64,000 bases of DNA from GCA-002733465 sp039969155 (GTDB lineage: Bacteria; Pseudomonadota; Gammaproteobacteria; Enterobacterales; Kangiellaceae). Every line of letters starts with the position of its first letter. Position 1 is the stretch's first letter. Shown here piece after piece: positions 1 through 8,885 of the stretch. Position numbers and translations under genes: made by a program. The stretch is taken from positions 1-64,000 of the forward strand of contig JBDVOJ010000108.1 of NCBI GenBank assembly GCA_039969155.1, in the 5' to 3' direction. The notes under the pieces were generated by a model. It made no database searches and was not told the origin of the DNA. It was given only the letters and a program-made list of their open reading frames with translations.

Positions 1-461
1 TACAACGGTAAATTCCAAGGGGATATACAACCAACAATGCCAATGGGTTGCCGCAAGGTATAGTTAATTCCTACTGGCCCCATGTCATGAGACTCGCTAG
101 CAAACTGAGTACAAGCATTAGCAAAAAAACGAATATTAGCGGCGCTACGATAACTGTCTACCGCTCGAGCAAAAGCAATCGGTTTGCCATTATCGATGGC
201 TTCGGCTTTAGCTAGTTCTTCACTCGCATTTTCAATAGCGTCTGCTAGTTTCATTAATACGATAGAGCGTTGCTCGGCTGGCATATTGGCCCATTCGTTT
301 TGAGCGCTACTGGCCGCCTTAACCGCAAGTTCTAAATCGTCTGTATCTGACTCCGGTAATTGTGAATAGATTTCACCGGTCGCAGGTTCATAGTTATCCA
401 AATAATTTTGATTAATCGGAGCGACAAGTTCACCATTGATGTAGTTTTGAATCGTTTGCAT
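1..461 (-). CDS. Aldehyde dehydrogenase, N-terminal part (ALDH8A1 / 2-aminomuconate semialdehyde dehydrogenase-like), cut by the window edge
   Basis: Reading the minus strand from the ATG at 461 gives about 153 residues of an NAD-dependent aldehyde dehydrogenase; the rest lies left of the window. The N-terminus has the IxGExV...YxPATGE signature, and the visible end reads ISPWNLPL, the segment just before the NAD-binding loop. The YEPATGEIYSQLP stretch and the run MGPVGINYTLRQPIG resemble the ALDH8A1/2-aminomuconic semialdehyde dehydrogenase group, which oxidises a kynurenine-pathway semialdehyde. That substrate is inferred from resemblance only; the catalytic Cys and Glu are outside the window. 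An AGGA 6 nt before the ATG supports this start. It lies downstream of the SDR and acyl-CoA dehydrogenase genes on the same strand and probably belongs to their catabolic unit. Confidence 0.85.
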   Translation of the reverse strand, partial: MQTIQNYINGELVAPINQNYLDNYEPATGEIYSQLPESDTDDLELAVKAASSAQNEWANMPAEQRSIVLMKLADAIENASEELAKAEAIDNGKPIAFARAVDSYRSAANIRFFANACTQFASESHDMGPVGINYTLRQPIGIVGCISPWNLPL

Positions 462-489
462 TGCTAATCCTAATTTTCGCCAAAAGCCC

Positions 490-569
490 TGTACAGAAGA
501 AGCTCTTTGTAGAAGAAGCCCCGTGTGGAAAAAAATCCTTGTGGAAAAAAACGTGTAGAAAAATTGCCG
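490..569. repeat. Imperfect ~16-bp tandem array (five units)
   Basis: Between the SDR and aldehyde dehydrogenase genes, units beginning TGTA or TGTG followed by GAAGAA or GAAAAA start at 490, 508, 524, 540 and 554. That is a period of 14-18 bp with unit-to-unit drift. It is short, non-coding and degenerate. It may be replication slippage or tandem protein-binding sites. No hairpin terminator is obvious. Confidence 0.5.
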
Positions 570-585
570 TTGAGTAAAACGCAGT

Positions 586-1374
586 CTATAAACTGCTAGT
601 ACGGCCACCGTCCACAGGAATACTTACTCCGGTTACATACCCTGCTGCAGGAGATGCTAGGAATGCGCATACATTGGCAAACTCTTCTGCTTCACCAAAT
701 CGACGCAATGGAATAATTGATTTCTCTTCTTCTTCCATTTCTTCAATGCTAACACCTTTTTTAGCCGCTTTGTTTTTGATGATGGCTTCAAGTCGAACGG
801 TGTTAGTTGCCCCGGGTAAAACATTGTTGACGGTAATTCCAAAAGGGCCTAGCTCATTCGACATGGTTTTTGCCCAACTAGCCACAGCGCCACGGACGGT
901 GTTAGATACACCAAGATTTGGTAATGGTTGTTTCACACTGGTAGAAATAACATTAATGATTCGTCCATAGCCATGGGCTTTCATGCCTTTTAAAAGCTTT
1001 TGCGCAATTTGATGATTGTTGACTAAATGTTGATTAAACGCCGCAAGAAAATCGCTAGCATCTGCAGTGTTCGCAGGACCAGGTGCTGGGCCACCAGTGT
1101 TGTTAATTAAAATTTGAAATTCTGGTATCACGGTTAAGTGCTCATCGAGCGCTCGAGCCACTTCATCAGGTTTGCTGAAGTCTGCGCAAATTGCAAAATG
1201 TTCTTGTGAGCCGTTGTTAGCTAGTTCAGCTTTTACTTGATTGAGGGTTTCAAGATTTCTGGCGAACAAAGTGACGTTGGCTCCCATCTCTGCCAGTTGT
1301 ATCGCGATGGCTTTTCCCATTCCTTGAGAGCTTCCACAGACCAGTGCGTTTTTATTTTCTAAGTTTAAATTCAT
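586..1374 (-). CDS. Atypical short-chain dehydrogenase/reductase family protein
   Basis: About 262 residues with a classical-SDR Rossmann fold: nucleotide-binding GSSQGMGKAIA near residue 15, NNTGG in place of NNAG near residue 92, a Ser in the NVISTS strand, and a C-terminal GxVTGVSIPVDGG. The usual YxxxK active site is absent. The aligned segment reads LGVSNTVRGAVASWAKT, with Ser/Asn where Tyr is expected and Arg for Lys. This S-N-x-x-R variant is one I recall from a side branch of FabG-like proteins, so it may not be an ordinary reductase. The ATG at 1374 has AGGA upstream and is preferred over the TTG just before it. It lies 27 bp downstream of the acyl-CoA dehydrogenase gene. Its substrate is unknown; an acyl-CoA or kynurenine-derived intermediate is conceivable from the neighbours. 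Confidence 0.8.
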   Translation of the reverse strand: MNLNLENKNALVCGSSQGMGKAIAIQLAEMGANVTLFARNLETLNQVKAELANNGSQEHFAICADFSKPDEVARALDEHLTVIPEFQILINNTGGPAPGPANTADASDFLAAFNQHLVNNHQIAQKLLKGMKAHGYGRIINVISTSVKQPLPNLGVSNTVRGAVASWAKTMSNELGPFGITVNNVLPGATNTVRLEAIIKNKAAKKGVSIEEMEEEEKSIIPLRRFGEAEEFANVCAFLASPAAGYVTGVSIPVDGGRTSSL

Positions 1375-1401
1375 CAATTTTTCCTATTCTTAATCATTAT
1401 T

Positions 1402-3201
1402 TTAGAACCAATTTGGTTCCATAGTTAAACATGTGTCATCTAGCTCTTTTAAAAGCGCTGCATCAAGTTCTATTTTTGGTAATTCCCAGCGAATGAAATA
1501 TTGAGCGGCTTGAATTTTTCCTCGATAGAAATCCGACTCAGCTTGGTCTGAGGTTTTATTTAATTCACTTTCAGCCACAATTGCTTGGCGTAACCACATC
1601 CAAGCAAACGTCAGTTTTCCAAATAGTGACAAATAGCATTCTGCGTTGGCTAAGGCTTTTTCTGGACCACTATTTCTCATTTCTAGGCCAATTAATTTTG
1701 TCACCTCGCCACAAACATTTAATGCTTTGGCGACTTGTTGGCCCAGTTCTCTTGAGCGTACAAATTGATTGGCATGTTCGATGTCTTGCGTCACTCTTTC
1801 TGACAGTAGATTAATCGCCTCACCTTGATGGGACCAGACTTTTCTGCCCAGCAAATCGAGTGCTTGGATGCCATTGGTTCCTTCATGGATTGGATTTAAT
1901 CGATTATCTCGGTAGCATTGCTCGACCGGATATTCGTTGGTGTATCCTGCGCCGCCCAATACTTGAATAGCCAGCTCATTGGCTTTTAATCCGTATTCTG
2001 AGTTGGTTGCTTTAACCACTGGCATGAGAAGGTCGAGTAGTTTTTCTGCATCTTGCTTTTCTTCGCCTTTTAAAGTTTCAGCGTCGTCAACCAGTCCAGC
2101 AGAATAAAAGCATAACGCCATGCCACCTTCGACAAACGATTTTTGCGCGAGTAACATGCGTTTAACATCGGCGTGTTCAATAATATTAATTTGCGGGCTG
2201 GTTGGATCTTTTTCAGTTGGCTTGCGCCCCTGAGGCCGCTCTTTGGCATAGTTTAGAGATTCCAAATAACCGCGATAGCCGATCATTACCGCACCAAAAC
2301 CTACCGACAGTCGTGCTTCGTTCATCATCTGGAACATGTATTTTAGTCCGTGATGAGGTTCGCCAACCAAATAACCAATACAGTCATCTTGTTCGCCGAA
2401 ACTGAGCACTGTGGATGTGGTACCGCGGTATCCCATCTTATGAAATAAACCGGATAAATTAACATCGTTTGACTCTGCGGGTTTACCTGCATCGTCTAAT
2501 CGAAATTTAGGCACGATGAAGAGCGAAATACCTTTTACTCCGGCTGGTGCGCCTTTGATTTTTGCTAAGACTAAGTGCACGATATTATCGGTGAGTTGAT
2601 GGTCGCCACCGGAGATATAGATCTTTTGTCCTTTAATCGTGTAATTACCATCATCTCGTGGAGTGGCTTGCGTCGTAATATCGGATAAAGACGAACCAGC
2701 ACTCGGCTCTGTCAACGCCATGGTGCCTGAAAAGTCACCGGATAACATCGGTGGAAGAAAATCTGATTTTTGTTGCTCATTACCAAAGGTACGAATTAAA
2801 TTAGCTGCGCCAGTGGTAAGAAATCCATAACCCGTAGTTGAAGGATTAGCCGAAGTAAAATATCCGGAAGCGGCTAGGGTGATTAAAAAGGGCAGTTGCA
2901 TTCCACCAAGTTCATGTTCCATTCCGCCGGCAATAAAACCAGCTTCTCGAAAAGCATCGAAGGCTTCTTTAACAGAAGCGATCATTTCGACCTTGCCATC
3001 AACAAATTTGGGCTCGTTTTGGTCGGCTAGATGGTTATGTGGTAGAAAGTGTTTGGTGGCAATTTTTTCTGCGGTTTGTAATACCGCGTCGAAGGTTTCT
3101 TTGTTATGTTCGGAAAATCTATCGCGAGAAAAAAGCTCCTCAACATCGAACAGCTCATAGAGTTGAAACTCCAAATCTCGATTGTTAATCAGTTGGTACA
3201 T
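1402..3201 (-). CDS. Acyl-CoA dehydrogenase, ~600-residue form with C-terminal extension
   Basis: A 599-residue FAD-dependent acyl-CoA dehydrogenase of the long form (FadE5/DmdC-like). It has an N-terminal helical domain, a middle beta domain with MALTEPSAGSSLSDI and KIYISGGDH (FAD/substrate contacts), and a C-terminal helical domain with GGAGYTNEYPVEQCYRD. The catalytic Glu is expected in NPIHEGTNGIQALDLLGRK. About 130 further residues follow, as in the 600-residue subfamily. It should introduce the 2,3-double bond into an acyl-CoA and pass electrons to ETF. GGAG lies 5 nt before the ATG. The SDR and aldehyde dehydrogenase follow on the same strand, which suggests a short degradative operon. 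Chain-length specificity cannot be read. Confidence 0.93.
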   Translation of the reverse strand: MYQLINNRDLEFQLYELFDVEELFSRDRFSEHNKETFDAVLQTAEKIATKHFLPHNHLADQNEPKFVDGKVEMIASVKEAFDAFREAGFIAGGMEHELGGMQLPFLITLAASGYFTSANPSTTGYGFLTTGAANLIRTFGNEQQKSDFLPPMLSGDFSGTMALTEPSAGSSLSDITTQATPRDDGNYTIKGQKIYISGGDHQLTDNIVHLVLAKIKGAPAGVKGISLFIVPKFRLDDAGKPAESNDVNLSGLFHKMGYRGTTSTVLSFGEQDDCIGYLVGEPHHGLKYMFQMMNEARLSVGFGAVMIGYRGYLESLNYAKERPQGRKPTEKDPTSPQINIIEHADVKRMLLAQKSFVEGGMALCFYSAGLVDDAETLKGEEKQDAEKLLDLLMPVVKATNSEYGLKANELAIQVLGGAGYTNEYPVEQCYRDNRLNPIHEGTNGIQALDLLGRKVWSHQGEAINLLSERVTQDIEHANQFVRSRELGQQVAKALNVCGEVTKLIGLEMRNSGPEKALANAECYLSLFGKLTFAWMWLRQAIVAESELNKTSDQAESDFYRGKIQAAQYFIRWELPKIELDAALLKELDDTCLTMEPNWF

Positions 3202-3345
3202 TCAATCTCCTTGCGATTAGTTTTATGCTATATGGTTATTTTTAATTGCCTTAGTGATGCCGAGGTCAATGAATTCAAATTTTCTAAGCCAAATGGCTCA
3301 ATTCAAATTGCTAAATCCAAACTGCCTAATTCCGAGCTTGTTAAT

Positions 3346-5199
3346 CTAAACCGCTTGAATTTGATTAATGATCCCTTGTGCATCGAGTTGGCATTTTTCG
3401 ATTAAATCTTCTGGGTCACCATGTTCTATAAAGACATCTTTGATCCCCAAATGCTGAATAGAAATTTGGATATTAGCCCGAGCTAAAAACTCACTCACTG
3501 CACTGCCTGCACCACCAGCGATAGCATTTTCTTCAACCGTTACTAGTTTGTTGTGGGTTTTACTCAGGCTGGTGATTAGTGCTTCGTCGAGTGGTTTAAC
3601 AAATCGCATATCAACCACGGTTGCATCAAGTTCTTCTGCCGCCTGCATAGAATTTTGCAGCATGCTTCCAAAAGAAAGAATCGCAATATTGTTGCCTTCG
3701 CGACAAACTTTCGCCTTGCCTATTTCCAGTGCCTCTAAATCATTTCCAGGGTGAATGCCGGTCCCCGCACCACGTGGATATCGGACCGCTGCACAACCGG
3801 GATATTGATAACCGGTAGTCAGCATCAGGCGACATTCTTTTTCATCACTGGGTGCCATGATGAGGATGTTTGGAATACAACGTAAATAGCTCAGATCAAA
3901 ACTGCCGTGATGGGTTGCGCCGTCGCCACCGACCAAGCCACTTCGATCAATTGCAAATAAAACGTCTAATTTTTGTAATGCTACATCATGAATCAGTTGG
4001 TCGTAGCCACGTTGCAAAAACGAACTATAAATCGCACAGACAGGCTTAGACCCTTCACAAGCCATACCTGCGGCCAGCGTAACGGCATGTTGTTCCGCGA
4101 TACCAACATCAAAATAACGCTCTTTGTATGTCCTTGAAAATGCAATCAGATCCGAACCTTCACGCATTGCTGGGGTAATGCCCATTAGCTTTTCATCGGT
4201 TGCTGCCATGTCACATAACCATTGACCAAAAATATTGGAATAAGTGACTTTCTTCTTTATTTTTGGCAGTTGAGTTTGCTTTGGATCGAAAATCGGGACT
4301 GCATGGTAGGCTATCGGGTCTCGCTCGGCAGGCGCAAAGCCTTTACCTTTTCGAGTGACTGCGTGTAACAACTGTGGGCCAGACAGTTTTTTGATATTGC
4401 CAATGGTGGTTAATAAAGTGGGTAAGTCATGACCATCGATGGGGCCGATATAATTGAATCCCAACTCTTCAAACAACGTGCCCGGTAGCACCATACCTTT
4501 CATATGCTCCTCAACTCGGTGTGCCCAGTTGGATATTTTTGGCATGTTTTGTAAAACTTTTTTTCCGCCTTCCTTAATGCTGGAATAGAATTTACCTGAT
4601 AGTACTTTGGCTAAATAATTATTCAGTCCACCGACGTTTTCAGAAATAGACATATCGTTGTCATTGAGAATGACGGTTAAATTGACATCCAAATCAGCAG
4701 CATGATTGAGCGCTTCAAATGCCATTCCAGCCGTCATTGCGCCATCACCGATCACCGCGACAAATCGACGGTCATCACCCCGTGCTTTGGCGGCCACCGC
4801 CATGCCTAGCGCAGCACTAATCGATGTACTTGAATGACCAACACCAAAGGCATCGTACGGGCTTTCAAAACGACTTGGGAAAGGGTGCAAGCCATTGGTT
4901 TGGCGAATGGAGCGTAGGTTGTCTTTACGTCCAGTGAGAACTTTATGAGGGTAAGCTTGATGACCAACATCCCAAATAATTTTGTCGGTCGGCGTTTCAA
5001 ATAGATAATGTAAAGCAACAGTCAACTCGACAGTGCCCAGCCCAGCAGCAAAATGACCACCACAATGAGCAATACTGTTGATCAGAAATTCACGTAGTTC
5101 ATCGTTTAACGGCTGTAGTTGTTCAACCTCTAATAAACGTAAGTCCTCTGGTTTATCGATTTTACTGAGTAACGGATAAATTTTTGGATCACATAACAT
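3346..5199 (-). CDS. dxs: 1-deoxy-D-xylulose-5-phosphate synthase
   Basis: A 617-residue transketolase-like enzyme that condenses pyruvate and glyceraldehyde 3-phosphate, the first step of the MEP isoprenoid pathway. Landmarks in order: GHQAYPHKVLTGR near residue 80, the ThDP/Mg2+ motif GDGAMTAGMAFEALNHA near 152, NDNDMSISENVGG, GPIDGHD, then the pyrimidine-binding domain with the catalytic Glu in DVGIAEQHAVTLAAGMA near 370, and DRSGLVGGDGATHHG. The length is normal for the family. It is the last gene of the leftward xseB-ispA-dxs run; the gap to ispA is about 50 bp. The product also feeds thiamine and pyridoxal synthesis in organisms that make them. Confidence 0.98.
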   Translation of the reverse strand: MLCDPKIYPLLSKIDKPEDLRLLEVEQLQPLNDELREFLINSIAHCGGHFAAGLGTVELTVALHYLFETPTDKIIWDVGHQAYPHKVLTGRKDNLRSIRQTNGLHPFPSRFESPYDAFGVGHSSTSISAALGMAVAAKARGDDRRFVAVIGDGAMTAGMAFEALNHAADLDVNLTVILNDNDMSISENVGGLNNYLAKVLSGKFYSSIKEGGKKVLQNMPKISNWAHRVEEHMKGMVLPGTLFEELGFNYIGPIDGHDLPTLLTTIGNIKKLSGPQLLHAVTRKGKGFAPAERDPIAYHAVPIFDPKQTQLPKIKKKVTYSNIFGQWLCDMAATDEKLMGITPAMREGSDLIAFSRTYKERYFDVGIAEQHAVTLAAGMACEGSKPVCAIYSSFLQRGYDQLIHDVALQKLDVLFAIDRSGLVGGDGATHHGSFDLSYLRCIPNILIMAPSDEKECRLMLTTGYQYPGCAAVRYPRGAGTGIHPGNDLEALEIGKAKVCREGNNIAILSFGSMLQNSMQAAEELDATVVDMRFVKPLDEALITSLSKTHNKLVTVEENAIAGGAGSAVSEFLARANIQISIQHLGIKDVFIEHGDPEDLIEKCQLDAQGIINQIQAV

Positions 5200-5250
5200 G
5201 ATGGTAGGTTTCGCTGTGTTAATGATTAACAGGCTTCTTTTTCCGCGAAG

Positions 5251-6168
5251 CTAGCTATTTCGAGTCAAAATAAAGTTGGCAAAATTACTCAACTTTTCAC
5301 TATTGAGCGGGATCCTGTCTAAGGCTTCTAGAGCTCGCTCTACTAGCTCTGCCGCTCGTTGTTTAGCACCATCCATTCCCAATAAAGAAGGAAAGGTTAG
5401 CTTGTTTTTTTCTAGGTCTGAACCTTGAGGTTTGCCTAGAGTCTCTGTATCACTTTCAATATCGAGAATGTCATCTCTAATTTGGAACGCCAGTCCGAGA
5501 CAATTACTATAAGTATCCAAGTGGGTCAAAATGACTTGATCCTGACAATCACTTGCAATGAAACCCATTTTTACCGAGGCGTTAATTAGCGCGCCGGTTT
5601 TCATTTGGTGCATCGATTCTAAAGTCGCTAAATCGCTCTTTACATCGGTCATCTCTAGGTCAATCGCTTGACCACCACCCATGCCTAACGAACCGCTAGC
5701 CTTTGTTAATTCATGTAACATCAACAACTTTTGATGATCGGATAAATTAAACTTTAACGCTTGCTTTGCATAACCTAATCCAGTCGGTTGACTTAACAAC
5801 TCAAATGCTAGTGTTTGCAGTGCATCGCCCGCCAAAACGGCAGTCGCCTCGTCAAACTTAATATGACAAGTGGGTATGCCACGACGCAGGTCATCGTCAT
5901 CCATGCAAGGTAAGTCGTCATGAATTAATGAGTACGCGTGGATTAGTTCCACGGATACCGCTGCAATATCTAAATTCTCTGGCTCTGCTGCCAGCATTTC
6001 ACCGGTTGCATAAACTAAGGCTGGTCTAATCCGCTTGCCCGGATTAAGTGCCGAGTAGCGCATAGCCTGGTGAAGTCGTTGCGGTGCAAGATCTACCGCA
6101 GGTAATACTTTGTCCAATACAGTGTTAGTTCGAGCTTGTATATTGCTCAGGAATTCTCGATGCGGCAT
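5251..6168 (-). CDS. ispA: Farnesyl diphosphate synthase (short-chain polyprenyl synthase)
   Basis: A 305-residue all-helical prenyltransferase that builds geranyl and farnesyl diphosphate from IPP and DMAPP. The first Asp-rich motif is DDLPCMDDDDLRRG near residue 83, and the second is DDILDIESD near 230. GKRIRPAL near residue 45 and GGQAIDLE also match the family. Its position between xseB and dxs (9-bp gap to xseB) is the common gammaproteobacterial order, which supports IspA over octaprenyl synthase. The product feeds undecaprenyl and quinone side-chain synthesis. Confidence 0.96.
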   Translation of the reverse strand: MPHREFLSNIQARTNTVLDKVLPAVDLAPQRLHQAMRYSALNPGKRIRPALVYATGEMLAAEPENLDIAAVSVELIHAYSLIHDDLPCMDDDDLRRGIPTCHIKFDEATAVLAGDALQTLAFELLSQPTGLGYAKQALKFNLSDHQKLLMLHELTKASGSLGMGGGQAIDLEMTDVKSDLATLESMHQMKTGALINASVKMGFIASDCQDQVILTHLDTYSNCLGLAFQIRDDILDIESDTETLGKPQGSDLEKNKLTFPSLLGMDGAKQRAAELVERALEALDRIPLNSEKLSNFANFILTRNS

Positions 6169-6177
6169 AGCAAGTAT

Positions 6178-6396
6178 TTACTCAAACTCTTCCAGCGACT
6201 CTCCGTCATCGCTTAGTATCATGACTTTTTGCTCTGCTTCATTGAGAATGCTTTGGCATTCTTTAGTCAATTTAACGCCCTTTTCGAACTGTGTTAACGA
6301 TTCATCTAGAGATAAATCCCCTTTTTCGAGGTGTCCCACTATTTCTTCGAGCGCTGCAATTTGTGACTCAAAGGAAGGTTTTTTCTTACTGTTCAT
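6178..6396 (-). CDS. xseB: Exodeoxyribonuclease VII small subunit
   Basis: A 72-residue acidic, helical protein with the family pattern SFESQIAALEEIVGHLEKGD, then LSLDESLTQFEKGVKLTKEC and a C-terminal coiled helix (LNEAEQKVMIL). It binds the XseA large subunit to form the ssDNA exonuclease; xseA is not in the window. It is the first gene of the xseB-ispA-dxs run and is divergent from pomA, with about 210 bp between them that probably holds both promoters. Confidence 0.95.
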   Translation of the reverse strand: MNSKKKPSFESQIAALEEIVGHLEKGDLSLDESLTQFEKGVKLTKECQSILNEAEQKVMILSDDGESLEEFE

Positions 6397-6605
6397 AAAG
6401 GTGACCGAGATAAACGTGTAAAGGCTGCATTTAATGGCGTATTGTCTCGCATTTTTGCTTTGAAAGGAATTCTTTGCTGATTTTTATCAAGAATTTCCTG
6501 AGTGGACTGGAATTGTCTGAAATCTTGCCTATTCTTTGTTTAAGGCAATAAAAAGATTAGTTTTTATGAGGCGTTTTGGCGCACTCTGTATAGGGGTAAA
6601 TTAGC

Positions 6606-7364
6606 TTGGATTTAGGAACTCTCGTTGGGCTGTTAGGTGCAATTGCCATGGTGCTTATGGCAATGGTGCTTGGTGGATCCATTGTTACATTTATAGACGC
6701 TCCGTCAATACTTATAGTGGTAGTAGGCACTCACTTTGTTGTGATGATGACTTACAGCCTGGGCGACTTTTTAGGCGCGGCTAAAGCAGGCATGAAAGTA
6801 CTTACTTTTAAGGGAGCGGATAACGAAGAGCTAATCACTCAAATTGTAGAATTGGCTGACATGGCAAGAAAGAGTGGTTTGCTAGCCCTAGAAGGTGCGA
6901 CCATTGAGCAAGATTTTCTTAAAAAAGGAATTGGTTTGCTAGTCGATGGCCATGATGGTGACGTTGTTAGAGGAATTCTAGAAAAAGACGTTAGGATGTC
7001 CTCAGAGCGTCATACTTTAGCCGGATCGGTGTTCAAAACTATGGCAGATGTTGCACCCGCCATGGGAATGATTGGTACTCTGATTGGCTTGGTGGCAATG
7101 CTTTCCAATATGGATGACCCAAAATCCATCGGACCGGCAATGGCGGTAGCCCTATTAACGACTTTATACGGCGCAATCATGGCTAATATGGTTGGAATAC
7201 CCATTAGTGATAAATTGGCGCTTCGTGATAAAGAAGAGAAAATGTCTAAAACCTTAATGATCGATGGTTTGTTAGGCATTCAAGCCGGTCAAAATCCTCG
7301 AGTAATAGAACAAGTACTACACGGTTATCTTGCTGAAGGTAAACGTCCAACGGCAGAAGACTAA
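6606..7364 (+). CDS. pomA: Flagellar motor stator protein PomA (MotA/TolQ family)
   Basis: A 252-residue stator subunit with four membrane segments. The N-terminal hairpin is in the first 50 residues, a cytoplasmic loop runs to about residue 150 (GHDGDVVRGIL, SERHTLAGSVF), and the last pair contains PAMGMIGTLIGLVAMLSNMDDPKSIGPAMAVALLTTLYG. This matches Na+-driven PomA more closely than proton-driven MotA, and the pomAB/xseB-ispA-dxs adjacency is the Vibrio-type arrangement. The start is a TTG at 6606 with AGGGG (6592-6596) at good spacing. pomB begins 3 bp after its stop. Ion specificity is inferred. Confidence 0.94.
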   Translation: MDLGTLVGLLGAIAMVLMAMVLGGSIVTFIDAPSILIVVVGTHFVVMMTYSLGDFLGAAKAGMKVLTFKGADNEELITQIVELADMARKSGLLALEGATIEQDFLKKGIGLLVDGHDGDVVRGILEKDVRMSSERHTLAGSVFKTMADVAPAMGMIGTLIGLVAMLSNMDDPKSIGPAMAVALLTTLYGAIMANMVGIPISDKLALRDKEEKMSKTLMIDGLLGIQAGQNPRVIEQVLHGYLAEGKRPTAED

Positions 7365-7367
7365 GTC

Positions 7368-8351
7368 ATGAGCGACGAAGCTGAATGCGACTGTCCCCCC
7401 GAGGGACTTCCAGCCTACATGGGAACATTCGCCGATTTAATGGCGTTGTTAATGTGTTTCTTTGTGCTTTTACTTTCATTCGCCGAAATGGATGTACTCA
7501 AGTTCAAACAAATCGCTGGTTCCATGAAATTTGCCTTTGGTGTTCAAGACAAGGTTCGGGTTCGAGATATTCCTAAAGGAACCAGTATTATCGCCAAAGA
7601 ATTCTCCCCCGGTAAACCACAGCCCACTGTGATTGAAGCGGTGATGCAGCAAACCATTGATATCACAAAAGAAACTCTCGAATTTGATGAGCCTGATGAA
7701 AGCGAGCCTGACGAAGGTGAAGGAACCGAAAAGGATACAGGGGTCGGTCCTGAAGACAAAGATGCAACCGCTAAGGAAGAGAAAAGTGATGCGGAAATTA
7801 TCAAAGAAGCTCAACAAGCCGCCAAAGCCGCAGAGGAAGCCGCCGCGAAAGCTGAAGCCTTAGCTCAAGAAATTGCGTTAAAAATGTCTGAGGAAATTTC
7901 TGATGGTCAAGTCGAGCTGTTAGCTAAAGGCGCCTACGTTGTCATTCGCATTCGCGAAAAAGGTTCATTCGCCTCTGCCTCCGATACCATTGAAAGCGAG
8001 TTCCTGCCTGTTGTACGAAAAATAGAAGATATTTTGGCCGAAACTGATGGCGAAATTCGAGTCGCTGGCCATACCGATAATCTACCCATTGAAAATGAGT
8101 TCTTTAAATCAAATTGGGAGCTTTCTGGTGGGCGCGCAGGTTCTGTGACACGAGAGTTACTGAGGAGCGGTCGACTAAATAAAGGTCGCTTTGTCATTAC
8201 TGGTTATGCGGATACCAAACCGATTGCTGACAATTCTACCCTTGAAGGTCGGGCTACTAATCGTCGAGTTGAGGTGATTATTGTTCAGGGCGAACAGCCT
8301 GAAGGCGATGTGGTTGGAGTAGGGTTGGAGGCTCCGGTTGAAGGTGAGTAG
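7368..8351 (+). CDS. pomB: Flagellar motor stator protein PomB (MotB family, OmpA C-terminal domain)
   Basis: A 327-residue partner of PomA. It has a short cytoplasmic N-terminus, one membrane helix GTFADLMALLMCFFVLLLSF carrying the essential ion-binding Asp near residue 23, and a plug/linker region. An unusually charged Glu/Lys/Ala-rich stretch at about residues 100-175 looks like a coiled coil. The C-terminal OmpA-type peptidoglycan-binding domain shows GHTDNLPI, NWELSGGRA and ATNRRVEVII. The long acidic linker is the main departure from standard PomB; the rest is canonical. It is co-transcribed with pomA. A hairpin at 8390-8406 follows but has no T-run after it. Confidence 0.94.
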   Translation: MSDEAECDCPPEGLPAYMGTFADLMALLMCFFVLLLSFAEMDVLKFKQIAGSMKFAFGVQDKVRVRDIPKGTSIIAKEFSPGKPQPTVIEAVMQQTIDITKETLEFDEPDESEPDEGEGTEKDTGVGPEDKDATAKEEKSDAEIIKEAQQAAKAAEEAAAKAEALAQEIALKMSEEISDGQVELLAKGAYVVIRIREKGSFASASDTIESEFLPVVRKIEDILAETDGEIRVAGHTDNLPIENEFFKSNWELSGGRAGSVTRELLRSGRLNKGRFVITGYADTKPIADNSTLEGRATNRRVEVIIVQGEQPEGDVVGVGLEAPVEGE

Positions 8352-8389
8352 CCTTAGGTTGCTAATTTTCCAAGAGGGACATGTTTGTT

Positions 8390-8406
8390 GTTCTTTTTTA
8401 AAGAAC
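8390..8406. repeat. Small perfect hairpin downstream of pomB
   Basis: The stem is GTTCTTT / AAAGAAC with a 3-nt TTT loop, 39 bp after the pomB stop. It is a possible weak terminator, but the T-run lies inside the hairpin rather than after it. Confidence 0.4.
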
Positions 8407-8470
8407 CAAATTCAATGCTTCCACTGTGCTCAGCAACTTATTCAATCAGAGTATCTCGGCTTTCATTAAG

Positions 8471-8535
8471 GGCGGTTTCGCAGCGCTACGCTCTCTCTGC
8501 GACATTCTTTTGTCTGGCAACAAAAGAACGCAAAA
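8471..8535 (+). repeat. Hairpin-ended dispersed repeat, copy 1
   Basis: This ~65-bp element begins with a TTTCGCAGCGCTA core (8475 on) and ends with a palindrome at 8505-8528 (TTCTTTTGT, 6-nt loop, ACAAAAGAA). An inverted second copy lies at 8886-8950. Core and palindrome keep the same order and spacing in both copies, so this is a repeat family and not two unrelated hairpins. The rest of 8352-9029 has no credible gene. Confidence 0.75.
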
Positions 8536-8705
8536 GTGCCTCTACGTTGCGCACTGGGCGACCGAAATTAGCCTAATGTTTTGTCCTATCGGCCTGTGGG
8601 ACGCCCACCACCTGTTCGTCTGTGTGGCCCATCCCAATGCTACTTACTTCGATCATTATTTCTTTACGCATAATTAGTGACGTGAATATCTTTGCCAAAG
8701 ATTTA

Positions 8706-8753
8706 CCCGCCTAGCGGCTTATAACGGACTGGTGAAATTCATGAGGCAGCGGG
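8706..8753. repeat. Short inverted repeat in the intergenic region
   Basis: An ACCCGC at about 8706-8712 faces a GCGGGT at about 8747-8753, with a CTAGCGG stretch between. It would fold as a small structured region between the two inverted repeat copies. It could be the remnant of a structured RNA or a mobile-element end. Function unknown. Confidence 0.35.
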
Positions 8754-8885
8754 TAGACAAGAAAAGTAAATGAGCGCCAGCGAGCTCTTTTCTTCCGCTG
8801 ACTCTCGTGCAACAAATAAGGAACGTTCGGGCTTGAACTAATTATCAACATGTAAAAAGTGAGTTATCTTCAGCGAAAGAAGTTT

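Noticed and set aside
6525..6548. TTGCCT...AGGCAA inverted repeat before pomA as an operator or terminator
   Set aside because: Six base pairs with a 12-nt loop and no T-run or known regulator consensus; too weak to call.
8426..8677. An 83-codon forward frame downstream of pomB
   Set aside because: It runs straight through the hairpin-ended repeat and has low-complexity, Cys/His-rich sequence with no start signal; the region is non-coding.
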